Below the pieces are notes generated by a model. It had not been told where the DNA came from and searched no databases. It saw only the letters and a program-made list of their open reading frames with translations. The translations under genes and the position numbers were made by a program. A DNA stretch of 64,000 bases from contig OX419757.1 of the NCBI GenBank assembly GCA_948567375.1, forward strand, positions 30,504,001 to 30,568,000, in the 5' to 3' direction. Below are positions 38,806 to 50,603 of this stretch, one piece after another. Position 1 is the first letter of the stretch. Every line of letters begins with the position of its first letter. The DNA comes from Lunularia cruciata. Its lineage: Eukaryota; Streptophyta; Marchantiopsida; Lunulariales; Lunulariaceae.

Positions 38806-39800
38806 GAGAGTGGAGGGCAGAGAGGAGGAAGAGTTTTCTCAAAGGACAGTGCAAATGTGCAGGTGCTGGAAGCTTGGACAAAGAATGAATTTCAAATGAA
38901 GGCTTGAGAGGAAAATGCAAGAAGGAGAGAGAGCTTTTTCATGAAGGTGAATGTAAGGGTTGAACAGAGAATAGGAGAGAGAGAATTTTCTCAAAGGACA
39001 GTCCAAATGTGCAAGAGCTAGGAACTTGGACAGAGAATGAAATTTAGATAGGAAGGATTTTGAGAGAAAATGCTTTGAGAGAGAAATCTTGCTGGAGAGG
39101 AGATGACAGAGCAGTAGAGCTTTGAGGAATGCTTTGAGAGATCAGAGAGGAGCTTTGATAGTGATTGGAGACTAAAAGGTGAATAAGGAGGAGTCTTGAC
39201 AGTGAATGGAGATGCTTTGAATGAATAGGCTGAAGGACTTTTCCTTGGCAAATGGACAGGACACTTAGCCTTTGAAGGATGCTTCAAGAGTTTAAAGAGA
39301 GAAGTCTTGATAGTGAAGTGCCACAAAAGGGTTTGGGAGAAGCTTCCACTGGTCAGGAAGGAGGTCCTTGGCTGAAACAAGGCCAGAGAGGATTTAAGGA
39401 AAGAAGGTGAAGATTTTGACAAAGGCTATAGAGGAGAGAAATCTCGGAATGGAGGCAGTTGGCTGTGCAAAAGCAGAAGGAGAGAAGAATTCCTTGCTTT
39501 CTTGCCAGGCTGAAGGGTTATGGGGGAGAACTTTGAAGGTGAGAGATATTGCTTGTTTGAGCAGAGAGAAGGAAGAGAGATGATGCATCAAATGAGAAAG
39601 TGAGATCTAGACAGGGGAACCTTCAAGGGGAAAGTCTGGGCAGAAGGAAGAGAGAAATGCTTGGTTGTGCCAGCAAAGAAGACCAATGAATTTTCTAAAG
39701 TGATCTTGTCTTGATTGTGACAGGGCATAGAAGAGAAGAGGTTGAGAAGGTTGGTTGTTTGTGCTTGGAAAAGGATGGAAAGATTTGCTAGAATGAGTTG
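38806..39800. other. GA-rich flank of the minisatellite
   Basis: Strongly purine-biased + strand with recurrent GAGAGA and GCTTTGAGAG phrases, including two similar segments near 38850-38900 and 38985-39030 (CTCAAAGGACAGT, AATGTGCA, TTGGACA). No protein motif. Pro/Ser/Phe-rich minus-strand frames come from the composition. Confidence 0.6.
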
Positions 39801-40834
39801 ATTGGATAGCTGATGAGTTAGGCGTGGTCACTGCATAGGAAAGAGCTGTTTGCCTTCATCCAACTTATAACTGCATGACTGGTTAAAATGGTGATTTGTG
39901 AACAAATGTGTGCACTCTGAATTATGAATGTTGTTAAGGGAAGGACTCCATTTTAGGAGCTCTCGGTCCAGTCTATGTGATTGCACAGTACAGTGAGCTG
40001 GACACCTGAGTTTGATCAAGGTTAGTTTGCTTGTGACTATTCCATAAGTCTCATATGAACTTGTCTTAGGAATTGGTCTGATTCAAGACCACAAACCAGA
40101 GCATAAAAGAGAACTGGAAATGAGACTATATAGGAGTAGAGCCACGAGGCTAAACACAACTTAACATAACAGTTCTACAAAGATCAGCATTAATCTATGA
40201 GATCCAACATACAAACCTCAAGAGAAGCCTACCCCTGGGAGCAATTAGAACAACCTGCCCTATCAAGGATGAGATTGCCAACCATACCGGAGTGAGAGAG
40301 AGAGTATCAAACTATAAGAAGTCTCAAGTCATCAACAACAAGAGCAATCTAAGCACGAGCAGCCAGGTGCCCGACGCACTCTTGAGACCAAACAATCCTT
40401 GCAACATCAGGACCTCTCTAGAAGGTAAGGTAATGTTCCGCATACAATTCTATATTAGATAGAAGGAGGCTATGAGAACTCACTTGGAGAGAACGTTAGG
40501 GGAAGAGAAGGCTGGACTTATATTAAAAAACTTGGACCTGTTTGTATACCCTATAGTATCATGTTTTTGAGGTGATATTGTATATACTTTACACATGAGA
40601 GGATTTGGAAAGATTGTGTGAGGTGGATTGCAGATTTTAGGAATTATGGTGATCTTGGGCAAAACCTCACGTTTAAAATCTAGATTTGAAATTTTCATAG
40701 TAAATAGCTTCAATAATCTTTCAAGTGAGACACTTAAAATTATTTCAAGGACTACTACATGCATTGAGCTATTTTTTTTGGGAGGTGGTAGGATAAATAT
40801 CCATGCAAATTGTATGCTCTCTAGAATTTTGTAT
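39801..40834. other. Non-coding, nothing recognised
   Basis: Composition returns to normal. The longest frame (40860-40480 minus, 126 codons) has no motif and ends inside the neighbouring LTR. Confidence 0.45.
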
Positions 40835-41498
40835 TGTGAGCCGGCATGTCTCTCACTCAAGATGAACCTTTGATGGCTATTATGTTAGCACACCATGGAC
40901 TAAGATGGCAAAGAACCCCAACTCCATCATACTCCTCCAAAGTTAACAGTCCAAGACATTGCTCACTAGAGAACTCAATGAGAAAGAGATAGTTGCAAAT
41001 GAAAGAATGATGAGTACCTCCTCACCCCTAGTTTATATACTTGTGAAATAGTTATGCACCAAAGTTACTAATTATTGGTGTAACTCTAAATTACTAGGCT
41101 AAAAGTCAAGTAAGTCAAAAAGTATAAAGGAATATCCATCCACATGGGCATATTCTACTAAGCATATGATCTTATCTTGACCCAACCACTAAGTCAAGGA
41201 TTCCTTCACATGGGCTATCCTTGGACTATAGAAGAATCCAAAACAAAAAGGCTTGCGGGCCAAGAGTTCTCAACTCTTTCCTCAAAGCCAAACACCTAGG
41301 AATAATACCAAGTCAACACACTAGAATCCAAAATAGTGGTGCTCATCTTTTTTGGTTCCTCTAAAGTAAGATCCCCTCTATCTTAGCTATGACTAATGTA
41401 GAACCGTCCTCTATCTCTATGTAAATAATATCTCTCAAGTACTAGTAATGCCAAACTAAATATCACAATACTAAATACATGCACAAATGGATGTTCCA
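40835..41498 (-). mobile_element. Family A copy B: 3' LTR
   Basis: Starts TGTGAGCCGGC and ends at the decayed terminus GATGTTCCA (TTACA in other copies), about 664 bp. It is collinear with 61258-61936 and with the reverse complement of 37095-37770. The TATA box (reverse complement at 41032-41039) and the purine-rich tract immediately beyond the LTR (TTTATCCCCGGAC on the + strand) are retained. No primer site adjoins its outer edge, confirming it as the 3' LTR. Confidence 0.9.
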
Positions 41499-42425
41499 TT
41501 TATCCCCGGACTAAGTTTTCACTTTGTCCTCAAAGTGAAGGTCTCTCTACCTTCTATGATACATCTTCAACTTATCATGGTTAATCCTATCAAAGTGTCT
41601 TCCTCCCTTGTGTTAACTCCTTGACATCATAGGTGTAATTGCCCCACACCTTCTCCACTATGAAAGGTCCAAAGAACTTAGGCAAAAACTTCTTTTTCAC
41701 TCTCTTGAATCAAATAGAATCAAACAACATTACCCAATCACCTTCTTTGAAAGGCTCCACCTTCTTCTTGCCTTGCCTCTTGTCATAGCTCTCCATTTGT
41801 TTCCTTTGGTCTTGCTCCACTTGAACCATAGCAAATGCTCTTGCCTCTTCCAATTCCATGAGTTGATCCTTCCTTGACTTCTCAGCATCACCTCCTTGTG
41901 CTTTCTTCAATCTCCTATGAATGATTTGGAAGGTAGGAAGATCAAAGGGAATAGGTAAGGTAGACTCAATACCATATACCAATTGAAATGGAGAATATTT
42001 GGTAGAAGTCTTCATGGTTGTCCTATACTCCCAAAAAATTGCATGAATCCTCTTGTCCCAATGATGTTTAGCCCTCTCTATATCCGCATCTTTGGCCAAC
42101 ATCATGCACAAGGTCTGATTGATTCTTTGTGCCAAGCCTTTGGAATTTAGCTTATAGAATGTGGTTACTCTATGTGTGATAGAGAAATATCATAGCATGG
42201 CTATAGTGATGCTTCTTGTTAAATCTCCTCCTCTATTAGAAACCAACTCCAAAGGGCATCCAAACCTAGTGATAATGAGTTCATAAAGAAATCTCTCAAT
42301 TTCATCTTCATTCTTGTCCCTCAATGGTCTAGCCTCAAACCACTTGGTAAGATAATCAATAACAACCACAATATACCAATTGTTCCTTGGGGTTCTATTG
42401 AGAGGACTTACAAAATCAATTCCCT
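41499..42425 (-). pseudogene. Family A copy B: integrase core and C-terminus, broken
   Basis: The 42135-41710 piece (141 codons) holds the second half of the integrase: HHWDKRIHAIFWEYRTTMKT, YSPFQLVYGIESTLPIPFDL and KKVEPFKEGDWVMLF. The GPF segment (KYFGPF, about 41650-41670) follows out of frame. The core with its first Asp (41900-42425) has stops and indels. Homologous to 62161-62664 of copy C. Confidence 0.88.
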
Positions 42426-43057
42426 ACTTCTCAAAAGGTCCTAGCAATGGAATTGATCTAAGTGGTGGAGTGGAAGTAGAATTCCTAGCAAAAGCTTGAC
42501 AAACATGCCAAGTTTTGCAATAATCAAGACAATCCTTAAAAATCCCTCTCCAATGGTAACCTGCACCTAGAATCTTGAAGGCTATCACCTTTCTTGTAAA
42601 GTGTCCTCCACACACTAAACCTTCATGAAACTCCTTTATGAATAGGATAGACTCTTCCTTACCCACTGCTCTTTGAAGTAGACCATCTGCTCCTTGGTGA
42701 AAAAGAATATCCTCCACCATTGTGTAAGGTCTAGATCTTGTTGCAAGGGCTTTCCTCTCCCTAGCATGCATTCCTTCTAGATAGTTACCTCTTGTCACAA
42801 AATCCACAATCTCCTTGTACTCCATTGGAACCTCTTGGGTAACTGAGATTGTCATGAGCTCCTCATCCAAGAAGGAATCATCCATTGGCTCATCTCCATC
42901 ATGATCACAGGCCCTAGATAACAAAGTAGCATTTGCATGTTTCTTTCCTGGTCCATCCTCAATGGTGTAGTCATACTCAAACAAGAGTATCATCCAGCTT
43001 GCTAGTCTCCCTTCAACATTAGGCTTGTAGACAATGTATTTCAAGGCCTTGTGATCA
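42424..43057 (-). pseudogene. Family A copy B: RNase H end and HHCC zinc region
   Basis: The 43098-42424 frame includes DHKALKYIVYKPNVEGRLAS (end of RNase H), GPGKKHANATLLSRA and the HHCC segment HEGLVCGGHFTRKV...CKTWHVCQAF. The first Cys of the final C-x2-C pair is Trp here (CKTCHVCQ in copy C), so zinc binding would fail. The match to RNase H stops at about 43058, where sequence of family L begins in the opposite orientation. Confidence 0.88.
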
Positions 43058-43284
43058 CAACTAAGCAAACTCCATACTTCTTGACAAATAGCTTGCACCC
43101 CATACTACCAGTTGAATTTGAAGTCCCGACATATTGGATTCTCTATGAGGAACGATTGTCGGAAGAAGAAAGTGAGGATCTTTGGATCCATCAACTAATG
43201 TGGCTAGAAAAGAACATAGACAATGCAATGCAAACCACAAAAGAAGTACAAGAATAGAGGAAAGTCAAGCATAATAAGCATATC
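43058..43284 (+). pseudogene. Family L integrase C-terminal fragment joined directly to an LTR start
   Basis: The + strand encodes VEFEVPTYWILYEERLSEEE...ESEDLWIHQLMWLEK and TKEVQE, matching the integrase C-terminal half at 51453-51280 (EFEVPTYQILCEERMSEEES). It stops near KHNKHI and at 43285 the LTR terminus TGTGG follows at once. The last ~90 integrase codons and the polypurine tract are missing. Confidence 0.85.
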
Positions 43285-43650
43285 TGTGGTACCCACAACT
43301 TTTTTGTCTTGGATAGTTTTAGGAAAAGTTGAAGAAGAAGTATGTGGATATAGCCTAAAAAGGGCTAACCCGGGAAGAAATAAGAAGAAGCAGTGGTTTG
43401 GAGTAAAACCTGAAGTTGACCTTTGGTCAAGATCAAAGGAGACACAAAGAAAAACAAGAAGAAGGAGAGACTTTGTATTGGGCGGTGTGATGTGATCCAA
43501 AGAACCTATAACAAAATTCTTTGGAGTCGGCCCAATCAAGAAAGTAATGACCTTGGGATCAAGAAGTTCTAGATAGTAACAAGAAACAACTTCACCAAAT
43601 CGGAGAGTGAAGAGGAGGTGCAACTGAAGAATGACCAATCAAGCAAGGAC

Positions 43651-43658
43651 TATAAAAT
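43651..43658 (+). promoter_or_regulatory. TATA box of subfamily L2
   Basis: TATAAAAT lies 34 nt before the ATG at 43685. The close TATA-to-ATG spacing is thus shared with the main family despite strong divergence of the U3. Confidence 0.6.
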
Positions 43659-43684
43659 TACAAGTTGTGTGAGGAAGTAGAGCA

Positions 43685-44410
43685 ATGTCCAGTCACTACT
43701 CGGTTCCTATTCAAAGTCGACCCAAAGTAATGCAAATTGCAAATCCGCAAGAAGAGGAGTGGGTTAGGATCTTGGAACGATCTTCCACAAGAAGAAGGTG
43801 AGGAAGCACACAATGATCTCAAAAGTGAGTAAGTAGAGTGCGGTGAGAGGGCTTGCAATTTGTAGATTAGAAGTAATAGTGCGGATCAAAGTCTTGACAA
43901 GACTTTGTATCACGTTCTTGGCATGGAACTGGAACTTTAGTTTTCCAGGTTTCATGGTTGAAATTGTAGCAAGCAATTGCAAGGATGGACCAAAGCATGA
44001 GGGGAAGAGAGGGAATACCGCTCGGTGGTAAGAGGCAGATTGGAGAGTAGTTTTGGGAAGAGAAGTAGGAGAGGTAGGAGGTACCACCTTCTATCGGAAG
44101 TGTGATGCTTCAAAAGAGATTGCCGAAGTGAAGAATTTGTTCAATCAACCTCACACTAAGAATGGATATAAGGTAGACAGTTATAGGAACTCCAAGCAGA
44201 GAGGGATAGTAAGCACAATGATGGCAATGTTCAAGCTAGAGCAAACCACCTATGTTACTATGCAATAGGCGGTGTTCTTTCACCACGTGTTTGCGGGGGA
44301 GGCAATAAATTGGGCAAAATATCTGCATCAAAGAGTGGGGCAGATGATTTTGGGATGGAGAATGGATATACCACCGCATTATTTTGTGCCGTTTGTAGCA
44401 CACTTTTATT
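43685..44410 (+). pseudogene. LTR-encoded ORF, diverged truncated copy (subfamily L2)
   Basis: Starts MSSHYSVP, equivalent to MSSNFPLP of the main family. After a frameshift it gives LEVIVRIKVLTRLCITFLAW, NFSFPGFMVEI, GKRGNTARW, TKNGYKVDSY, KQRGIVSTMMAMFK, AINWAK and PPHYFVPFVAHFYF, collinear with residues about 70-260 of the 32.2-kb copy. Stops lie at about 43799, 44029 and 44266. The protein motifs are kept better than the surrounding non-coding LTR, which suggests past selection on the protein. It is truncated at 44410. Confidence 0.82.
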
Positions 44411-44416
44411 TTGGGT

Positions 44417-45170
44417 TGAACTTCCTTACCCATTGCTTTTCAAAGTAAACATCTACTCCTTGGTGAAAAAGAATATCCTCCACCATTGTGTAAGGTCTAG
44501 ATCTTGTTGCAAGGGCCTTACTCTCCCTAGCATGCATCCCTTCTGGATAACTACCTCTTGTCACAAAATCCACAATATCTTTGTAATCCATTGGAACCTC
44601 TTGAGTGATTGAGATTGTCATGAGCTCCTCATCCGAGAAGAAATCATCCATTGACTCATCTCCATCATGATCATAGGCCCTAGATAACAAATCAGCATTT
44701 GCATATTTCTTTCTTGGCCTATCCTCAATGGTATAGTCATACTTAGAGAAGAGTATCATCCACCTTGCTAGACTTCCTTCAACATTAAGCTTGTTGAAGA
44801 TGTACTTCAAAGCCTTGTGATCCGTGACAATGGTGGGTTTCCCTCCAATCAAGTAGTGTTTAAACTTCTTGAGACCAAGATCATTGCCAACCCTTCTCTC
44901 CATGAGAGAGTAGTTCTTTTCTACTAAAACCATCTGCCTATTAGCATAAGCTATTGGATGATCATGCCCATCTTGGTCTAATTGACTAAGAGTGCATCCT
45001 ATAGCTACATTAGAAGCATCAATGTAGAGGATGAAAGGCTTACTCCAATCAGGTTTAGCAAGAATTGGAGCTACAACAAGGGATTTCTTGAGCTCCTCAA
45101 AAGCTTTGAGAGCCTCCTTGTCCTCCAAAATCACCATGTTATCTACACCCTTCTTCATGAAAATGGTCAA
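44417..45170 (-). pseudogene. Family A copy B': RNase H and HHCC-proximal part, duplicated relative to copy B
   Basis: A 254-codon frame (45170-44406) covers the end of RT/RNase H: KPDWSKPFILYIDASNVAIG with the first Asp, TIVTDHKALKYIF with a later Asp and KKYANADLLSRAYDHDGD. The Glu region is damaged (LMERRVGNDLGLKKFKHYL against EREGLAVIFGLKKFRHYL). Its last part (44417-44830) repeats the same portion of pol as 42650-43057. The element is therefore a chimera of two copies, not one copy with a simple insertion. Confidence 0.88.
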
Positions 45171-46165
45171 TGCATAAGCCTTGTTGGAAAATGGGAAGAT
45201 GAACCTCCTATAGTACCAACCATCCCCAAGAATTGGCGTAACTTTGTCAAGCTTGAAGGGAATAGAAGGTCTGAGATTCTCCTCACCTTCTTAGGATCAA
45301 CTATTATTCCATCCTTGCAGATGATGTGCCCAAAAGTAGACCTTCTTCACATCCAAAAATGCACTTCTCTGGGTTGACTGATGCATTTGCCTCATCCTAG
45401 CGTTGCAAGACCTTGATTAGGTGCTCAAAGTGCTTCTCTTTGCTCCCATAGACACAAAAGTCATCAATGAAGGCTCTCACAAGTTTCCCAATGAAAGGTT
45501 CATGAACCGTTGGAATGTGGCTGAAGCATTACAAAGCTCAAAAAGCATGACCTTGAAAGCATAAGTCTCCCAAGGTGTGGTGAATGTGGTGAGTTGTTGA
45601 TGCTCTTGTGTAATCTTGATTTGGCTTTATCCACTATTACCATCTTCAAAAATATACCTCTCATGACTTGCAACCTCCTCCAAGATCTCATCAATGAATG
45701 GTAATAAGTAGTAGTCCTTCTTAGTAACAATGTTGAGCTTCTTGTAATCTACACATACCCAAAGCTTACCACTCTTTTTCTTCACAATGACAATTGGAGA
45801 CACTCATTCTCATTCTCCATCTCAAAGATAAATCTGGCTCCCTTGAGCTTATCAATCTACTCCTTCACAACCAAAGATATTGGTAGGCTAATGGGATTTT
45901 GCTTTTGGCGGATTGGTCTTGCATGTGACTCCACCTCTATCTTGTGCTCCTCCAAGATGACTTCCTTGAAATCCTTATAACTAAAAGCAAACACATGGAT
46001 GAACTTGTGGAAAATCTTCTCAAATCTCACCTTCTCCTCCTTGGTAACATTAAGGCCAAAATTGATGGTAAATAACCTCCTCTCTATCTCTTCAAGTGTC
46101 AATGGTGATTTATCTAGGTCCTTCAAAACCTTTGGCTTAGGTGCAAAATCCATAGCATACAAGGG
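45171..46165 (-). pseudogene. Family A copy B': reverse transcriptase, broken
   Basis: The 46162-45857 piece (FEKIFHKFIHVFAFSYKDFK, HKIEVESHARPIRQKQ) is the RT N-terminal region. The catalytic segment near 45440-45475 reads FIDDFCVYG on the minus strand. The thumb lies near 45180-45300. Frameshifts separate the pieces. Similarity to the family ends abruptly at about 46165, before the protease, at the R3 boundary. Confidence 0.88.
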
Positions 46166-47206
46166 ATACTTTCACGCCATTTGTAGTGTCGCATTGAGAT
46201 GCTCTAATAGTGGAGTTCCAATGATAGTAGTTAGAGGTATTTTGGCCATTACTCATAGACTACTTTCCGACGGTCAAATTTCAGGTTTAGGGTATTGACT
46301 TCATGGCATGGCCCACCGTCACTTGCACCATCCGCACCGTTGGGTGTGGCATCACTGGGACCTTTGGGAGGAGACCTAGGTCAAAATCAGGGGTTTACCT
46401 TGAGAGTGCAACTCAAGAGAGCTCACTTCTTTGATGTTGAGCCTTTGAGTTCTTGGCTAGAGTGGACAGAAAGCCGGTGAGTGTCACCTGGAGTCTCTTA
46501 GCTAGAGTGGGTGTGGGTTGATTGTAATCAGTACCCTATTGTTGGCAAGTTGTTGAGGATCAGATCAAATATTGATCTGAGTTCAATTGGTTTGAGTGGT
46601 AAACAATCTGATTACATCATAGAAGTGGGTAAGGGGGAAATTGGGTGCAGGAATTGAGAGTGTTGGTGGTATTTCCAAGCTCGGTGGATTGTAGTGTCTC
46701 ATTTGCATAGTTCAGATTTCCTTGAGAGAGTGTGAGTGCGGAAGCATTGGAAAAATTTGTAGCCAAGGAAGAAGAAATTTTCAAGCGGTAGTTGTTATTT
46801 TGAGCTCAGGACCAATTTGTTACGAGTTGAGCTCAAAAATAGAAATTGAAGGTGGAGTTTGGAGCAGATTCTCACAAATTGAAGATTGGGTGAAACTGAT
46901 TTTTCCAATTTGGCTCGAGTGAAGAGTTAGCTAAGGATTTAGTGGTCAACAATTTTTAGGGATTTATGTAAGATTTTACATCATATTCTGGCAAAAAGAA
47001 CTTGAAACCGATCCTTGGTGATCCTTGTAGCTCAAGAAGTAGATAGGTACTCCAATTATGTCAAATGTCAAATGGTGGCAAAGTCGGTCCTGTGTTGATT
47101 TATGAGATAAAGTGTTGTTGTTTAGCATTCTTGTGATTGGACCCCCCTCCATTCTTTGCTTCCTATTTGTGCATTGTGTTTGTGTGAGGTGCACTAAATA
47201 TTGAGC
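46166..47206 (+). repeat. R3 repeat, copy 2, left part
   Basis: Collinear with 31131-31823 and then 35602-36680. Its left edge abuts truncated family A pol. It is interrupted at 47211 by the full-length family L element and resumes at 60935. Confidence 0.8.
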
Positions 47207-47211
47207 ATTGG
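47207..47211 (+). repeat. Target-site duplication ATTGG, left
   Basis: ATTGG directly before the LTR terminus at 47212, repeated exactly at 60935-60939. Confidence 0.95.
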
Positions 47212-48003
47212 TGTGACAACCCGACAAATATCACTTTTGTGGTAATCGGGTAAGTAAAGTTTGTTCCCGCAGAGATACAAGTCAGAATTGGTCAAATATG
47301 AAGCAAAGTAACAATTTCAGTTCTTCTTGAGTTCTTCTTTAGTCTCTCAGGTAGAAACCACACCCAGAAGAGAGTAACAAGCACTGATTCACAGTCTTGT
47401 CATGAATTTCAGACTCCTTAATCACAACTCCATCAAATCTTTCCAAATAATCTTGATTGTGATGATTTAGGCTCTCCCAACAATGGCACTTCACTGCAAA
47501 ATGACTTCGCCTTAGAATTGTGTTCCACCCCTCCACGGAAGGCACAACTTCCTTGATCAAAATTGCTTCACATCAACTTTGCACTGCACTCACAAATGCA
47601 GAATACTACCAACACTACAATTCCTCTCAGATCTATCAAGGCATTGCTCCGATTGCACTTCACTCAGGATCAAACACACAGAATGAAGATCAAGGCTGTG
47701 GAATCCAACATCCAACAAGCACTTTGACTTGCACTTTGAATTTCTCCACACACACAAAAAAATCACAAAGTTGATACTTGGAATCAAGCTCAAGCGACGA
47801 GCACTACTTCACATCACTTCGCTTTATCTATTCTCATAAATTATGAGCACTGAACAACATTTGACTGCGAATGCCACTCTTAAGTAGTGAAGCAAATCAA
47901 CAGTTGTAACAACTATACCGTTCTACAACAACTGTTCTAGCCTGTAGGTCCAAAATGACAATGCACCTCTTCATATCTGCCTCTTCAAATCTCAAATCGG
48001 TTT

Positions 48004-50576
48004 CTACTCCAATCCAATGTCTACTTTTTTGGCTTTCAAACCCAAACCCAAAATAATCTTACTTCCTACTACTTTTTCCTCGGGTTTTATATCTCCTACT
48101 TCTTCTACCAAATCCAGCAATTCTCTTTCCTGATCTGAAATTACACTAGTGGGCAATCTATCTAACTCCTTATCTCCCGACCCACTCTTCTCTAATGTCT
48201 CCATTGGTAACTCCGAAGACATTTGCACTCCTATGTTATCTACTTTGGGTTTTGCTCTAACATCCCTCGGAAGCTTTTCTATCTTTATTTTTACTAAGTC
48301 TAATCTAATCAAGATGTTATCTTCTACCTCTAAGATCTTTCTATCTACACGAGTTCTCAATTTAATCAACAAGGTGTTCATCTCTATGTCTTTTGCTTGT
48401 CTTTGCCTCGTCTCTTGCACCAACAACTTCAACTCGTGCAGTCGTGCTTCTTCAATTCAAACGCTGGCTTCTGTACTTTATATCGTGTTCACCTTGAGGA
48501 CTATCTCCTTCAATGGCTCCAATCTTGTCTTCCTTTCTTGTTCCCGATCTGCAAGCCATTCCTCTCGGTACATCTCCAACTCTGCCTTGAATTCGGCTTT
48601 CACCGTCTCCTTCTCCTTCTCTTTTTGCACAACCTTCTCTTCCTGATTACAAAGTAACTCTCGTAATCTCTCTTCTTTTCTATACCGCGCAACCAGCTCT
48701 CTTTGCCAGAGTTGCTTCTTCTCCTCCATACTCTCCATCACTCTATCAAACTCTTGATCCTTTGCTGCTACCCTCACCATAGCATGGATAAGTTCTACTC
48801 TTGAATCAGCAAACTGCTGCTTCAAGATTTCGTGTTCAGCTACCTGTCTCTCTCTTGCTATGTCACTCTTCCTTGCAAGATCCTCTCGATAGCTCACTTC
48901 CCTCTTCAGGTCTTCAATTACCTGACTTCTCTCTATTGCCTCCGCTCGCTGTACTTCTCTCTCCTCCTCACCTCGGGTTAGACTCATTTTCAATTCCAAG
49001 TTTTCTTCTTCTAATCTCGATAGGACCTGCAAAACAGTCTTCACCTCTGGACAAGTCGACTGCATCTCCTTCTTCTTGTGCTCCAACTTCATCAGCAATG
49101 GACACACAATTTCCTGCAGGTACTCCACTCCATTTCTCGCACCTATGTCTCCTGCAAAGAAATCTCCTTCCTTACCTCTTCTTCACCCGATACTCACCTT
49201 CTTCTCTGGAGTCTTCGTATCAGGATGGACGCCTTGCTTCCCGAGCTTTCTTCTACCTCTTCCTTCACTCTACTCGGCCCTGCTTCACACTTCGCCTTAT
49301 CGCGAGCGAACCCCTTGCTGCACTGTGATCTTCTTTTCCTCTGGCACCAGGACTTCATCTTCCAACGGCGAGTTGTCTTCAGCCTCCAACTCGGCTTGCA
49401 CTTCTTCTTCTTCTTTGTTGGCTGTTGGTACCGATGTCATCTCTCCTCCTTCTTCACTATCACTGCTCGTATCTCCACTTTGCAATGTGAGCTCCGGTTC
49501 CTCCTCATGTTCCAAGTCTTCCATCTTCAGCTCGGCCTCGCCTTCTGAGTCTTCATCTTTTGACTCAATTACCACCATACTTTGCCTCGGGTTATTTCTC
49601 AGCATCTTCCGAGGTTTCTTGCTTTCTTCGGCTTCTCCTTGCCGACTCCTCTTCTTTGTCGGGGTACTCACTACGACCTCCAAATTCTTCCCTGACTTCA
49701 CGTAGTAGTTGTCCGTGCTAAGGATTTGGAGAATGTACTGCTGCTCCTCCACGTTGACCTCCTTTCGCACATCAGGATGGAAGTGCGACACCATCTGAGT
49801 CCGCTCCGCTGAGTTCAGCAAATTGAGGCCAAGGTAGAAGTGTGCTGCAAACGGCACAATGTAGTGTGGAGGCAACTTATTCCACAAATTCCACACCATC
49901 TGCCTTGTTTCTCCCGTGAAAACACCTCGCCCAATTGATAGGTTCTCCTGCAAACAACTTATGGAAGAACACCGCTTGGTGTTTCATCACATAAGTCATT
50001 CTCTTTGGATTCAAGATCGCCATGAGAGCACTCGCAATCCCTCTCTTCACTGGATCCTTGTAACTCTCAACTTTGTACCCATTCTTTGTTCTTTTCAACG
50101 AGAAGGCATCTCTCACCTCTTGCGTCTCCTGAGCTATCTCTCCTTTCTCCAAGAATGTGGCTCCCTACTCCGAGCCTGCTTCCTTCCCAAGTACAAGTCT
50201 CCAATCTGACTCTGTCCAGCGAGCCGGATTTCCTCTCTTCCCTTATTCCTCGGGTAGGTCCATCGAGACACTTACTCTCGATGATTTTTGTCATGAATCC
50301 TGGAAAACTCACGTTCTAGTTCCATGCCAGAAATGTGATCCAAAGTCGGCTCAAGACTTTGATCCGCGCCATCACATCTAATCTCCAAATCACATGATTT
50401 CTCACTGTGAATTCGGAGTTCTTCTTCCCTCCTCCCATCTCTTCTACTTTCTCACTTTCTCTCAATTTCACTCTCGTGACTTCTCCTTTGCGCACTAACA
50501 CGAGGCCAACTCTATTTCTCTTTCCCCAATCACTTGCAAGACGACTCCTCAATGGCGAAGGAAAATTACTCAACAT
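48004..50576 (-). pseudogene. LTR-encoded ORF, broken copy in the 3' LTR
   Basis: Spans ATG 50576 to TAG 48004-48006, 2573 nt. The pieces are 50576-50316, 50312-50067 (partly out of frame), 50152-49877, 49953-49297 (218 codons, HYIVPFAAHFYLGLNLLNSA to the acidic stretch), 49128-48478 (216-codon coiled coil) and 48432-48004 (end: DRKILEVEDNILIRLDLVK, then GLGLKAKKVDIGLE and stop). An early stop is TGG to TAG (AWN then stop). The coiled-coil part keeps the Glu/Lys/Leu/Arg heptad-like pattern. In this copy the frame is also open upstream through the TATA box to 50630. Function unknown; structure as described for the solo-LTR copy. Confidence 0.85.
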
Positions 50577-50595
50577 TTTTTTGTTGCAGTTTCGA

Positions 50596-50603
50596 TTTTT
50601 ATA
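50596..50603 (-). promoter_or_regulatory. TATA box of the 3' LTR
   Basis: TATAAAAA on the minus strand, 27 nt before the ATG at 50576, identical in spacing to the other two complete LTRs. If active it would read out of the element into R3. Confidence 0.65.

Larger units (their letters stand above)
43285..44416 (+). mobile_element. Diverged family L LTR fragment (subfamily L2)
   Basis: Begins TGTGGTACCCACAAC, like the main family terminus TGTGGTGCCCACA, and runs through U3, a TATA box (TATAAAAT at 43651) and the start of the LTR reading frame. It is cut at about 44410 where family A pol resumes on the minus strand. Divergence from the 31.8-kb and 47-61-kb copies is much greater than among those three. 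Confidence 0.85.

Noticed and set aside
38130-39591. Minus-strand Pro/Ser/Phe-rich frames such as 38242-38592 and 39018-39422
   Set aside because: They are the complement of a GA-rich minisatellite region; no domain and no consistent frame between repeat units.
49076-49705. Long + strand frames (48801-49328, 49076-49705, 59033-59701 and others) antisense to the LTR frame
   Set aside because: Pro/Ser/Leu/Phe-rich translations arise because the real frame is rich in GAG/AAG codons whose complements rarely form stops. No motif and no start conservation.
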